A stretch of DNA of 9,634 bases, taken from contig DBCZ01000078.1 of the NCBI GenBank assembly GCA_002293315.1, positions 1-9,634 of the forward strand. The letters are read 5' to 3'. Shown piece by piece: positions 1 through 6,177 of this stretch (the stretch's first letter is position 1; every line of letters begins with the position of its first letter). The notes below the pieces were generated by a model. That model had not been told where the DNA came from. It saw nothing but the letters and a program-made list of their open reading frames with translations, and ran no database searches. Source of the DNA: Ruminococcaceae bacterium UBA945 (GTDB lineage: Bacteria > Bacillota > Clostridia > Oscillospirales > Acutalibacteraceae). The translations under genes were made by a program, and so were the position numbers.

Positions 1-813
1 GGGCATTGATTCTTCCGCAGGAGCTTTGGCCGCCTGCAGACGCGGGCGCGAAGCTCTCTGCCTGCCGCCCGCAGGAGAGGCGGACGGGCGATCTTCCGGG
101 CTCATACGCGTCGGCTGCGGTTTTTCCTCCGGCGGCTGCTCCACCTCGCCGCGCTGCAGCTCAATTGAGCCTCTGTCTACATTAAGCTTTATTTCCATAG
201 TGTCTCTGCCGGCGCTGTCAAGCATTGCCCTCTGAAATTCCGGCATATCCTCGTCTGAGCCCGCTCCTTGCGGATCAAGCCCGTGCTGCTTCGTATAGGG
301 GTCTGCCGAGAATGATGACACAGGCATAGGCGCGACGATTCCAAGCTCGTCGGCTATCTCTTTTTCATCCATGCCGACATGCTGCACCGCCTCCGCCACT
401 CTCGAGCGCCTCTCGCGCTGAAGCCGCTTGAAATTCTGCGCGACCTCGTCGTCTATTGCCTTTTTAGAGTCGTCAAATAAATCGGCGTAGCCGGCCTCGC
501 CTAAATCAAACTCGCCCGTAACGGGGTTAAAGCCCTTGCGATATTCGCTCAAGGGCTTCAGCTGAACACCGTAAACGGATTCCTCGCTCTCGTCGAAATC
601 CGGCTGCCGGTTCTTTTTTTTGCGGCCGAAAAGACCGCCTCTCTTCTTTGGTTTACGCGTACCATACTCCTCGGGCATATCAATATCGCCCGTCGCGTAA
701 GCATTCAAATCAGCGGCTTCCTCGTATCCCTCATACCCCGATTCCATGTCCTCAAACTGCTCTTCGGGAATGTCTTCGGAAGTGCCTCCGCGCCTTCTGT
801 TCCTGTCACTCAT
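1..813 (-). CDS. Unrecognised charged protein, 3' end beyond window (partial)
   Basis: The minus frame from the ATG at 813 stays open to base 1, giving 271 residues without a stop, so the C-terminus lies off the left edge. I do not recognise the family. Visible parts: an Arg-rich start (MSDRNRRRGG), an acidic Glu/Asp/Tyr stretch (about residues 13-50), a strongly basic patch (53-69, KPKKRGGLFGRKKKNR), a mixed, probably folded or helical region (about 85-180, including a charged helix at 115-160), then a Pro/Ser/Glu/Arg-rich tail (225-271) that looks disordered. There is no signal peptide or membrane segment in this part and no Cys. A ribosome binding site AAGGGGG (822-828) lies 8 bases before the ATG and overlaps the rlmB stop codon; the gap to rlmB is 13 bases, so the two are very probably one operon and may be translationally coupled. 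A membrane or envelope domain could follow outside the window. That it is a real gene is fairly sure; its function is unknown. Confidence 0.8.
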   Translation of the reverse strand, partial: MSDRNRRRGGTSEDIPEEQFEDMESGYEGYEEAADLNAYATGDIDMPEEYGTRKPKKRGGLFGRKKKNRQPDFDESEESVYGVQLKPLSEYRKGFNPVTGEFDLGEAGYADLFDDSKKAIDDEVAQNFKRLQRERRSRVAEAVQHVGMDEKEIADELGIVAPMPVSSFSADPYTKQHGLDPQGAGSDEDMPEFQRAMLDSAGRDTMEIKLNVDRGSIELQRGEVEQPPEEKPQPTRMSPEDRPSASPAGGRQRASRPRLQAAKAPAEESMP

Positions 814-826
814 AAACAGAGCCCCC

Positions 827-1621
827 TTACGGATTGATTTCCTTCATATTGCCTCGCTGGCGGGCGATTTCATAGCTGATTATGCCCGCCGCAACTGAGG
901 CGTTAAGCGAATTTATCTGTCCCTTCATCGGCAAAGACACAATGAAATCTGACTTCTCTTTGATGAGCCGGCCCACGCCCCTGCCCTCTGAGCCGATGAC
1001 GAGCGCCACAGCGCCGGAATAGTCTACCTCGCACCACAGCTCGCCGTCTAAATCTGCGGCGTATATCCAGAGCCCCTTGTCCTTGAGCTCGCTGATTGTC
1101 TCCGAAATATTGCGCACCTTGATAATCGGCATATACTCTATCGCGCCGGCAGACGCCTTTCCCACCGCAAAGCTGAGCCCTGCGCTCCTGCGTTCCGGAA
1201 TAATCACGCCGTGCGCGCCCGCACATTCCGCAATGCGGATTATCGCGCCCAGATTATGCGGGTCTTCGAGTTCATCGCAAATTATGAGGAAGGGTTTTTC
1301 ATCGCGCTCCTCGGCGAGGCTCAATGCCTCATCAAGCGTGGAATACTCCTTCACAGCCGCCGAGGCGATTATGCCCTGGTGGTTCGCGCCGCCGCTCATG
1401 TAGTCGAGCTTGCGCGAATCCGCCTCTTTGATTATCACACCTGCTTCACGCGCCTTTGCGACTATCGCCACAAGCGAGCCGGAAAAGCCTCGCTGCACAT
1501 ACAGCTTGTCTATCTCGCGCTGAGCCCGCAGCGCCTCTATTACGGCGTTGCGCCCGATTATAAGCGACGGGTTATCATGCTCTTTGCTTTCGCCGACAGT
1601 GTTCTCAGTATCTTTATTCAA
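827..1621 (-). CDS. rlmB: 23S rRNA (guanosine-2'-O-)-methyltransferase RlmB / TrmH family
   Basis: SPOUT-class methyltransferase that uses S-adenosylmethionine to methylate a ribose 2'-OH; E. coli RlmB modifies G2251 in the 23S rRNA P loop. Numbered from a TTG at 1621 (264 residues), the N-terminal L30e-like substrate-binding domain begins with IIGRNAVIEAL (about 21-31). The three SPOUT motifs follow: DPHNLGAIIR (120-129, with the catalytic-type Asn and Arg), IGSEGRGV (209-216), and LPMKGQINSLNASVA (230-244), which form the knotted cofactor site. The frame is open up to a TTG at 1696 and has an ATG at 1657. I prefer the TTG at 1621 because AGAGGA (1628-1633) sits 6 bases before it, the ATG has no ribosome binding site, and a promoter overlaps the longer starts. 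About 264 residues also fits the usual length of about 250. It is followed 13 bases later by the unrecognised charged protein. The family is certain; the exact nucleotide target and the start are less so. Confidence 0.88.
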   Translation of the reverse strand: MNKDTENTVGESKEHDNPSLIIGRNAVIEALRAQREIDKLYVQRGFSGSLVAIVAKAREAGVIIKEADSRKLDYMSGGANHQGIIASAAVKEYSTLDEALSLAEERDEKPFLIICDELEDPHNLGAIIRIAECAGAHGVIIPERRSAGLSFAVGKASAGAIEYMPIIKVRNISETISELKDKGLWIYAADLDGELWCEVDYSGAVALVIGSEGRGVGRLIKEKSDFIVSLPMKGQINSLNASVAAGIISYEIARQRGNMKEINP

Positions 1622-1627
1622 AGTGAA

Positions 1628-1633
1628 TCCTCT
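1628..1633 (-). promoter_or_regulatory. Ribosome binding site deciding a TTG start of rlmB
   Basis: Read on the minus strand this is AGAGGA, six bases before the TTG at 1621-1619. Neither the ATG at 1657 nor the TTG at 1696 has a comparable site. With transcription starting near 1661 the leader would be about 40 bases, a normal length. Confidence 0.6.
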
Positions 1634-1662
1634 ACTCCGATTATTTTGATATGACATATTTA

Positions 1663-1675
1663 GGTATATAATACC
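1663..1675. repeat. 13-base inverted repeat over the rlmB -10 box
   Basis: GGTAT-ATA-ATACC is a perfect dyad with a three-base centre. It covers the -10 hexamer of the rlmB promoter and runs to within a few bases of the expected transcription start. This placement would suit a repressor operator, but palindromes of AT-rich bases also occur by chance in such DNA. Confidence 0.35.
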
Positions 1676-1696
1676 ACAAAAACACGCAATCTTCAA
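1668..1696 (-). promoter_or_regulatory. Sigma-A-type promoter of rlmB and the downstream gene
   Basis: On the minus strand TTGAAG (1696-1691) is followed, after exactly 17 bases, by TATTAT (1673-1668). These match TTGACA at 4 of 6 positions and TATAAT at 5 of 6. Transcription would start near 1661. The -10 box lies inside a 13-base perfect inverted repeat (1663-1675). Confidence 0.6.
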
Positions 1697-2226
1697 TTGT
1701 TTTTATACTTTGGCATTCAAAACGTTTCCAAGCACTCACATTTTGATTATTCACAATAATAATGTATAAACTAATTTCTATTCATTTGGCATTATGAATA
1801 AATTTTCATTTTTCCTTACGAGAAATCAGTAAAGAATTTTATACCATCCGTATTTTTATCTTCGTTTACATAAGAGCGGATTATCCTCGCCCTTCATATG
1901 TTGAAAACTCGGTTGAAAATGTTGATAACCCCGCTTTTTACCTTGGTTTTTCTTTTCTGTAAGATTTTCGTTATGAAATATTTTATGTATACTTAAGATT
2001 TTTCAGTCGATTCACGCGATAACAAGCTGTAATTGCCGCATTCGGAAAAAACTCTGCCTGTTGTAGTGTTCCTTAGGAACTGCACTCTATATTGAGGTTT
2101 TCGGTAATAAGCAGAATAACACAGACATTTCATGCCTTCAGGGATTGACATTTGTGAATCAAGTGTTCTGTAATAAATAAATCTGCGTTTCATATTTGAG
2201 CCAAAAGCTGTAATTTCTCTTCATTT
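1697..2226. other. AT-rich intergenic stretch between divergent rlmB and ogg
   Basis: This stretch is visibly more AT-rich than the flanking genes. It carries several inverted repeats: TATTCAT/ATGAATA with an 8-base loop (1779-1800), GGAT-T-ATCC (1878-1886), and GTTCCT-T-AGGAAC (2068-2080). Three similar 9-mers on the plus strand (TGTTGAAAA at 1899, GGTTGAAAA at 1911, TGTTGATAA at 1920) resemble DnaA boxes loosely. A 66-codon minus-strand ORF (1993-2193) lacks a ribosome binding site and is not accepted as a gene with any confidence. No recognised RNA family, transposase remnant or rho-independent terminator was seen. A non-coding RNA is possible but not shown. Confidence 0.5.
1993..2193 (-). 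CDS. Doubtful small ORF, 66 residues, hypothetical
   Basis: An ATG-started frame on the minus strand encodes a basic, Tyr- and Arg-rich peptide beginning MKRRFIYYRT, with three Cys and no signal peptide or membrane segment. It matches no family I know. Against it: no purine-rich ribosome binding site near the ATG, no convincing promoter, AT-rich non-coding-like surroundings, and a perfect 13-base inverted repeat (2068-2080) inside it. It is most likely chance, but the amino acid mix is not absurd for a small protein, so it is recorded at low confidence. Confidence 0.15.
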   Translation of the reverse strand: MKRRFIYYRTLDSQMSIPEGMKCLCYSAYYRKPQYRVQFLRNTTTGRVFSECGNYSLLSRESTEKS

Positions 2227-2227
2227 G

Positions 2228-2236
2228 TGCTATACT
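2228..2236 (+). promoter_or_regulatory. Candidate extended -10 promoter for ogg
   Basis: TGCTATACT carries the TGn extension plus a -10 box matching TATAAT at 5 of 6 positions. It closely resembles the TGCTATAAT of the lepA promoter. No good -35 box lies 16-18 bases upstream, which extended -10 promoters can tolerate. An imperfect 15-base dyad spans 2230-2244 (CTATACTGAGCATAG). Transcription would start near 2243 and give a leader of about 164 bases before ogg. Confidence 0.4.
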
Positions 2237-2323
2237 GAGCATAGATTCAATGTTTTCAGACTGTGGGAAATGTGATGAGCGTGTGAAACTGAGTTTTGAT
2301 GTCGGAAATTGTCGATGAATAAT

Positions 2324-2354
2324 TATACTGAATATTCATACTATATTCGGTATG
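2324..2354 (+). promoter_or_regulatory. Hairpin in the predicted ogg leader
   Basis: ATACTGAATAT (2325-2335) and ATATTCGGTAT (2343-2353) are complementary over 11 bases, with one G-U pair in RNA and a 7-base loop TCATACT. A further U-G pair can close the base (2324/2354). No U tract follows, so it is not a terminator. It could be an mRNA structure controlling ogg or, as DNA, a protein-binding dyad. It stands about 50 bases before the start codon. Confidence 0.4.
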
Positions 2355-2406
2355 CGGTTCGTTATAAATGACAGCGCGGCACATTCAATATCAGAGGAGA
2401 TAAAAA

Positions 2407-3225
2407 ATGGTAAGTATACCGGCAATTTTTGATTTGGAGGAAACACTTGACTGCGGGCAGGCTTTCCGCTGGACCGCGCTCAATGACGAGCGCACTATCT
2501 GGGAGGGTGTGGCATCAGGAAAATATCTGAGGCTTGAACAGAAACCCGACTCCATTGTTTTTCATTGCGGCGAAGAGAGCGGCTTCTGGAAGAATTATTT
2601 TGACCTTTCGGCAGATTACGTAGCAAAACGCAAACATCTCGCCTCACTTTCACCGGCGCTTAAAGAGGCGGTGGAGTTCGCGCCGGGTATCCGCATTCTA
2701 AACCAGGACCCATGGGAGGCAACCTGCTCCTTCATCATCTCGCAGAACAACCATATCCCGCGCATAAAGGGGATTATTTCACGGCTTTGCGAGAATTTCG
2801 GACAGGAAATCTGCCGCGGCCAGTTCTCTTTTCCGTCAGCGGAGAAAATCGCCGCTTTAGGCGAGGATGAGCTTTCAGTTATACGCGCGGGCTTTCGGCA
2901 CAGATATATCCTTTCTGCCGCCGAGTACTTCGCAAGCGGCAAAATCGACGCCGCGGCCATTCGGAAAGCGCCGATTGAATACGGGCGGCGCGAGCTGATG
3001 CAAATCACCGGAGTCGGCCCAAAGGTTGCGGAATGCGCGCTGCTGTTCGGCTTTCACAAGACCGAGGGCTTCCCGATGGATACTTGGATGAAGAAGGCCA
3101 TGTCCACCCTCTTCCCGGATAAAACGCCCGCCGATTTCGGCGCTGACGCCGGTTTGGCGCAGCAATATATCTTCCATTACAGCCGCATGCACCCCGAGCT
3201 TTTTAAGGAAGCAGCTTTGAAATAA
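2407..3225 (+). CDS. ogg: 8-oxoguanine DNA glycosylase/AP lyase, OGG1 type
   Basis: Base-excision repair enzyme of the HhH-GPD superfamily that removes 8-oxo-7,8-dihydroguanine from DNA and can nick the strand by beta-elimination. The 272 residues follow the OGG1 fold in order: an N-terminal beta domain with CGQAFRW (16-22), the damage-site segment FIISQNNHIPRI (109-120), the helix-hairpin-helix ITGVGPKVAEC (200-210), and PMDTW (223-227). By alignment to human OGG1, Lys206 corresponds to catalytic K249, Asp225 to D268, Cys210 to C253, and Gln252 and Phe256 to the oxoG-contacting Q315 and F319. It therefore looks active and specific for oxoG rather than an AlkA-type alkyl glycosylase. The ATG at 2407 is preceded by a strong AGAGGAG (2393-2399) at 7 bases. 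It is transcribed alone from the AT-rich gap, and its last 23 bases overlap the convergent hemW. It is shorter than human OGG1, as usual for bacterial members. Confidence 0.92.
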   Translation: MVSIPAIFDLEETLDCGQAFRWTALNDERTIWEGVASGKYLRLEQKPDSIVFHCGEESGFWKNYFDLSADYVAKRKHLASLSPALKEAVEFAPGIRILNQDPWEATCSFIISQNNHIPRIKGIISRLCENFGQEICRGQFSFPSAEKIAALGEDELSVIRAGFRHRYILSAAEYFASGKIDAAAIRKAPIEYGRRELMQITGVGPKVAECALLFGFHKTEGFPMDTWMKKAMSTLFPDKTPADFGADAGLAQQYIFHYSRMHPELFKEAALK

Positions 3226-4303
3226 TTGTGTTCGAGAGGAGAAAGCCCTCCGGCGTTAAACATATTCTGTTCTTATCCGCGGTGAACATTCTCTGCGGAT
3301 TTTTAGTGCCGTGTATCAAAGCTTCACTTCTTTCAAGCAGTGTATCATACAATGTGCCGCCGTTTGCGAAGCGAGCTTCACAGCTTTTGCGGGTTATTCC
3401 CTCGCTGAGCCGCAGCCCCAGCATTACAAATTCCTCGAAGCTGCCGCCCTCGCCGTCGTCGATTTTCTCACCTCGAAGGAATGCGCTCATATCACGCGGG
3501 CAATAAAACCGCCTGCCTTTATAAAACGAGTGTGCCGACGGCCCGAAGCCGAGATATTCCTCATCATGCCAGTAAATAAGGTTATGCCTGCTTTCAAATC
3601 CGGGCTTTGAGAAATTGCTGATTTCATATTGCCCAAAGCCTTGCTTGCCGAGTTCTTCGACGCAAAAAAGGTACTGCTCCGCCGTGCCTTCGTCATCCGG
3701 CAGATTCAAGTTCATGCCGTAAAACGGCGTGTTTTCCTCAAGCTTCAGCATATATGACGAAATGTGCTGTATGCCGAGGCTTGCCGCAAAGCCGATGGAT
3801 TCATTGAGGCTCTCCGTGCTTGAATCCGGCAGGCCGAGCATTATGTCAAGCGATATATTCTCAAAGCCCGTCCTTTGCGCCGCCCTGACAGCACTCTCCA
3901 CGTCAGCCTTGCTGTGCCTTCTGCCGAGCCGTTTGAGCTCTGAATCAATCGCTGACTGCATACCCATCGAGATTCTGTTCACGCCTGCTTCGCGCAGAGC
4001 CCGGAAGAAAGGATAATCGACGAACGTCGGGTTGACTTCCACGGTTATCTCGGCGGTTTCTGAAACACGAAAAACCTGCGAAGCTCCTTTCAGAAGCTCC
4101 GCAAGCCTTTTTGCGCCGATTATACTTGGCGTGCCGCCGCCGAAATAGACAGTTTGCGCCTCTATATTACCGCTTTTGTATTCTTCCATCTGCGCTGTCA
4201 CAGCTTTGGCATATTCGTCAATTTTGCTTTCGTCTGCGGGCAAAGAGAAAAAATCGCAGTATGGACATTTTGAATCGCAGAACGGTACATGAATATAAAT
4301 CAT
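3203..4303 (-). CDS. hemW: Radical SAM haem chaperone HemW
   Basis: Member of the HemN-like radical SAM group now assigned to haem binding and delivery; earlier annotations as oxygen-independent coproporphyrinogen III oxidase are usually wrong for this clade. In the 366 residues, MIYIHVPFC leads into the 4Fe-4S motif C9-x3-C13-x2-C16, followed by the SAM-binding GGGTPS (55-60), EVNPT (89-93), a barrel with RISMGMQS (110-117) and LDIMLGLP (152-159), and HNLIYW (240-245), the HNxxYW haem-binding signature of HemW. The C-terminal HemN_C-like domain (about 290-366) is present. Length matches the family. The start is supported by AGGTGA (4307-4312) three bases before the ATG; this site overlaps the lepA TAG stop, which suggests translational coupling. 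In many Firmicutes hrcA-grpE-dnaK follow lepA-hemW; here the operon ends against convergent ogg instead. No terminator hairpin was seen after the stop. Confidence 0.93.
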   Translation of the reverse strand: MIYIHVPFCDSKCPYCDFFSLPADESKIDEYAKAVTAQMEEYKSGNIEAQTVYFGGGTPSIIGAKRLAELLKGASQVFRVSETAEITVEVNPTFVDYPFFRALREAGVNRISMGMQSAIDSELKRLGRRHSKADVESAVRAAQRTGFENISLDIMLGLPDSSTESLNESIGFAASLGIQHISSYMLKLEENTPFYGMNLNLPDDEGTAEQYLFCVEELGKQGFGQYEISNFSKPGFESRHNLIYWHDEEYLGFGPSAHSFYKGRRFYCPRDMSAFLRGEKIDDGEGGSFEEFVMLGLRLSEGITRKSCEARFANGGTLYDTLLERSEALIHGTKNPQRMFTADKNRICLTPEGFLLSNTIISKLLP

Positions 4304-4310
4304 TCTTCAC

Positions 4311-6113
4311 CTATTCGTCAAGCTTCAGAACAGACATGAACGCCTCCTGCGGAACCTCCACAGAGCCAATCTGCCTCATGCGCTTCTTGCCCTCTTTCTG
4401 CTTTTCAAGCAGCTTCTTTTTGCGCGTGATGTCTCCGCCGTAGCACTTGGCAAGCACGTCCTTGCGCAGCGCCTTAACCGTCTCACGTGCGATGATTTTG
4501 CCGCCTATGCAGGCCTGAATCGGGATTTCAAAAAGCTGGCGCGGGATATTCTCCTTGAGCTTTTCGACCATCTTGCGCGCGCGCGGGTAAGCCTTCTCGG
4601 CATGCACAATGAATGACAGCGCGTCAACGACCTCGCCGTTTATCATTATATCCAGTTTTTCAAGCTTACTCTGCACGTACCCTTTAAGCTCATAATCAAA
4701 TGAGGCGTAGCCCCTGCTGCGGGATTTCAGTGCATCGAAAAAGTCATAAATAATCTCGTTTAGCGGCAGGTGATAGTGAATATCCACCCTGTCGGTGTCA
4801 AGATAATCCATCGTGATGAACGTGCCGCGCCGCTCCTGGCAAAGCTCCATGATGTTGCCGACATACTCCGCCGGAGAGTAGATGTGTGCGTCCGCTATCG
4901 GCTCTTCCGCGCCGGCAATTAGGGTTGGGTCAGGGTAATTCGTGGGGTTATCTATTGAAAGCTCCTCGCCGTTTGTCAGCCGAATGTGATAGACGACGCT
5001 CGGCGCGGTGGTGACGAGGTCAAGATTATACTCGCGCTCAAGTCTCTCCTGAATAATCTCCATGTGCAGAAGCCCCAGAAAACCGCAGCGAAATCCAAAG
5101 CCGAGCGCAATTGAGGTCTCCGCCTCATAGGTGAGAGAGGCGTCGTTGAGCTGAAGCTTTTCAAGCGCGTCACGGAGGTCGGAATAATGCGCGCCGTCGG
5201 CGGGGTAAATTCCGCAGAAGACCATCTGCTGCACAGCGCGGTAGCCCGCAAGCGGCTCCGTTGCGGGGTTTTCCGCCAGCGTGACGGTATCACCCACCTG
5301 AGTTAGGCGCACGTCCTTGATAGACGCCGTGATATAGCCGACCTCGCCGGCGCACAGCTCATTCTTCGGCAGAAGCGAGGTTGCCTGCATATAACCGCAT
5401 TCCACGACGTCAAACTCCGCGCCTGTGGCCATCATTTTTATCGTGTCGCCCGACTTAACCTTGCCCTCTTTAATCCGCACATAGACTATCACGCCCTTGT
5501 AAGCGTCATAGTAGGAATCAAAAATAAGGGCTTGCAGCGGCTTATTATCATCTCCCGCGGGGGCGGGAATATCCGTGACTATGCGCTCCATAACCTCGCC
5601 GATATTGAGCCCCGTCTTCGCGGAGATTCTCGGCGCGTCTTCGGCGGGAATTCCGATAATATCCTCTATCTCATGCACAACGCGCTCCGGGTCGGCGGAG
5701 GGCAAGTCAATTTTATTCAGCACAGGCAGAATTTCCAGCCCCGCGTCAATGGCGAGGTAGGTATTCGCGAGCGTCTGCGCCTCAATGCCCTGTGAGGAGT
5801 CAACAACAAGCACGGCGCCCTCGCACGCCGCCAGCGACCGAGAGACCTCGTAGTTAAAGTCAACATGCCCGGGGGTATCGATGAGGTTAAAGATATACTC
5901 CTCGCCGCTCTTCGCCGTATAGCCGAGCGTGACGGCATGCGCCTTTATCGTTATGCCGCGCTCTCGCTCGAGCTCCATATTATCGAGTATTTGATTCTCC
6001 ATATCGCGCAGAGCAACCGACTGCGTCTCCTCGAGCATTCGGTCGGCGAGTGTGCTTTTGCCGTGGTCTATATGCGCGATTATGCTGAAATTTCTGATTT
6101 TGCTTTTGTCCAT
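4311..6113 (-). CDS. lepA: Elongation factor 4 (LepA), ribosome-associated GTPase
   Basis: Translational GTPase that binds the 70S ribosome; proposed roles are back-translocation or rescue of stalled ribosomes and help in 30S assembly. The 600 residues match the family's usual length. G-domain motifs are intact: G1 AHIDHGKST (13-21), G2 region ERGIT (51-55), G3 DTPGH (79-83) with the catalytic His, G4 NKID (133-136), G5 SAKTG (164-168). Domain II, the EF-G-like domains III and V, and the LepA-specific C-terminal domain follow. The last includes a KCYGGDITRKKKLLEKQ segment and the typical ending IGSVEVPQEAFMSVLKLDE. Domain IV of EF-G is absent, as expected. AGGTGA (6117-6122) stands three bases before the ATG at 6113. 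It is the first gene of a lepA-hemW operon with only 7 bases between the genes and has its own promoter at 6147-6175. Confidence 0.97.
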   Translation of the reverse strand: MDKSKIRNFSIIAHIDHGKSTLADRMLEETQSVALRDMENQILDNMELERERGITIKAHAVTLGYTAKSGEEYIFNLIDTPGHVDFNYEVSRSLAACEGAVLVVDSSQGIEAQTLANTYLAIDAGLEILPVLNKIDLPSADPERVVHEIEDIIGIPAEDAPRISAKTGLNIGEVMERIVTDIPAPAGDDNKPLQALIFDSYYDAYKGVIVYVRIKEGKVKSGDTIKMMATGAEFDVVECGYMQATSLLPKNELCAGEVGYITASIKDVRLTQVGDTVTLAENPATEPLAGYRAVQQMVFCGIYPADGAHYSDLRDALEKLQLNDASLTYEAETSIALGFGFRCGFLGLLHMEIIQERLEREYNLDLVTTAPSVVYHIRLTNGEELSIDNPTNYPDPTLIAGAEEPIADAHIYSPAEYVGNIMELCQERRGTFITMDYLDTDRVDIHYHLPLNEIIYDFFDALKSRSRGYASFDYELKGYVQSKLEKLDIMINGEVVDALSFIVHAEKAYPRARKMVEKLKENIPRQLFEIPIQACIGGKIIARETVKALRKDVLAKCYGGDITRKKKLLEKQKEGKKRMRQIGSVEVPQEAFMSVLKLDE

Positions 6114-6146
6114 ATTTCACCTGTTTTCATCTTGTTTCGTGTGGTT

Positions 6147-6175
6147 ATTATAGCACAGAGTTACATCAAGCACAA
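6147..6175 (-). promoter_or_regulatory. Promoter of lepA-hemW, extended -10 type
   Basis: On the minus strand a perfect TATAAT (6152-6147) is preceded by TGC, giving an extended -10. TTGTGC lies 17 bases upstream (6175-6170) and matches TTGACA at 3 of 6 positions. The start would fall near 6140, giving a leader of about 27 bases that carries the lepA ribosome binding site. The -35 box begins two bases past the upstream terminator stem. Confidence 0.75.
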
Positions 6176-6177
6176 GA

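Noticed and set aside
26..235. 69-codon plus-strand ORF at the left edge
   Set aside because: It is antisense to the long open minus frame that begins at 813 with a good ribosome binding site; low-complexity Cys/Ser/Arg content is typical of a shadow.
1211..1654. 147-codon plus-strand ORF opposite rlmB
   Set aside because: It lies wholly antisense to a clear RlmB coding region, lacks family motifs and a ribosome binding site; it is a shadow frame.
1743..1770. Plus-strand TTGATT-N16-TATAAA promoter-like pair
   Set aside because: Such matches are expected by chance in AT-rich DNA, and no gene or clear transcript start lies within a normal leader distance.
1878..1928. A chromosomal replication origin
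   Set aside because: Only loose DnaA-box matches, no dnaA, dnaN or other origin-linked genes nearby, and no dense cluster of consensus boxes.
2616..3192. Two minus-strand ORFs opposite ogg (2616-3008 and 2875-3192)
   Set aside because: They overlap the ogg gene, whose catalytic motifs are intact, and show no ribosome binding site or known motif.
3203..4303. Oxygen-independent coproporphyrinogen III oxidase (HemN)
   Set aside because: The short N-terminus, the HNxxYW motif and linkage to lepA mark HemW, the haem chaperone, rather than HemN.
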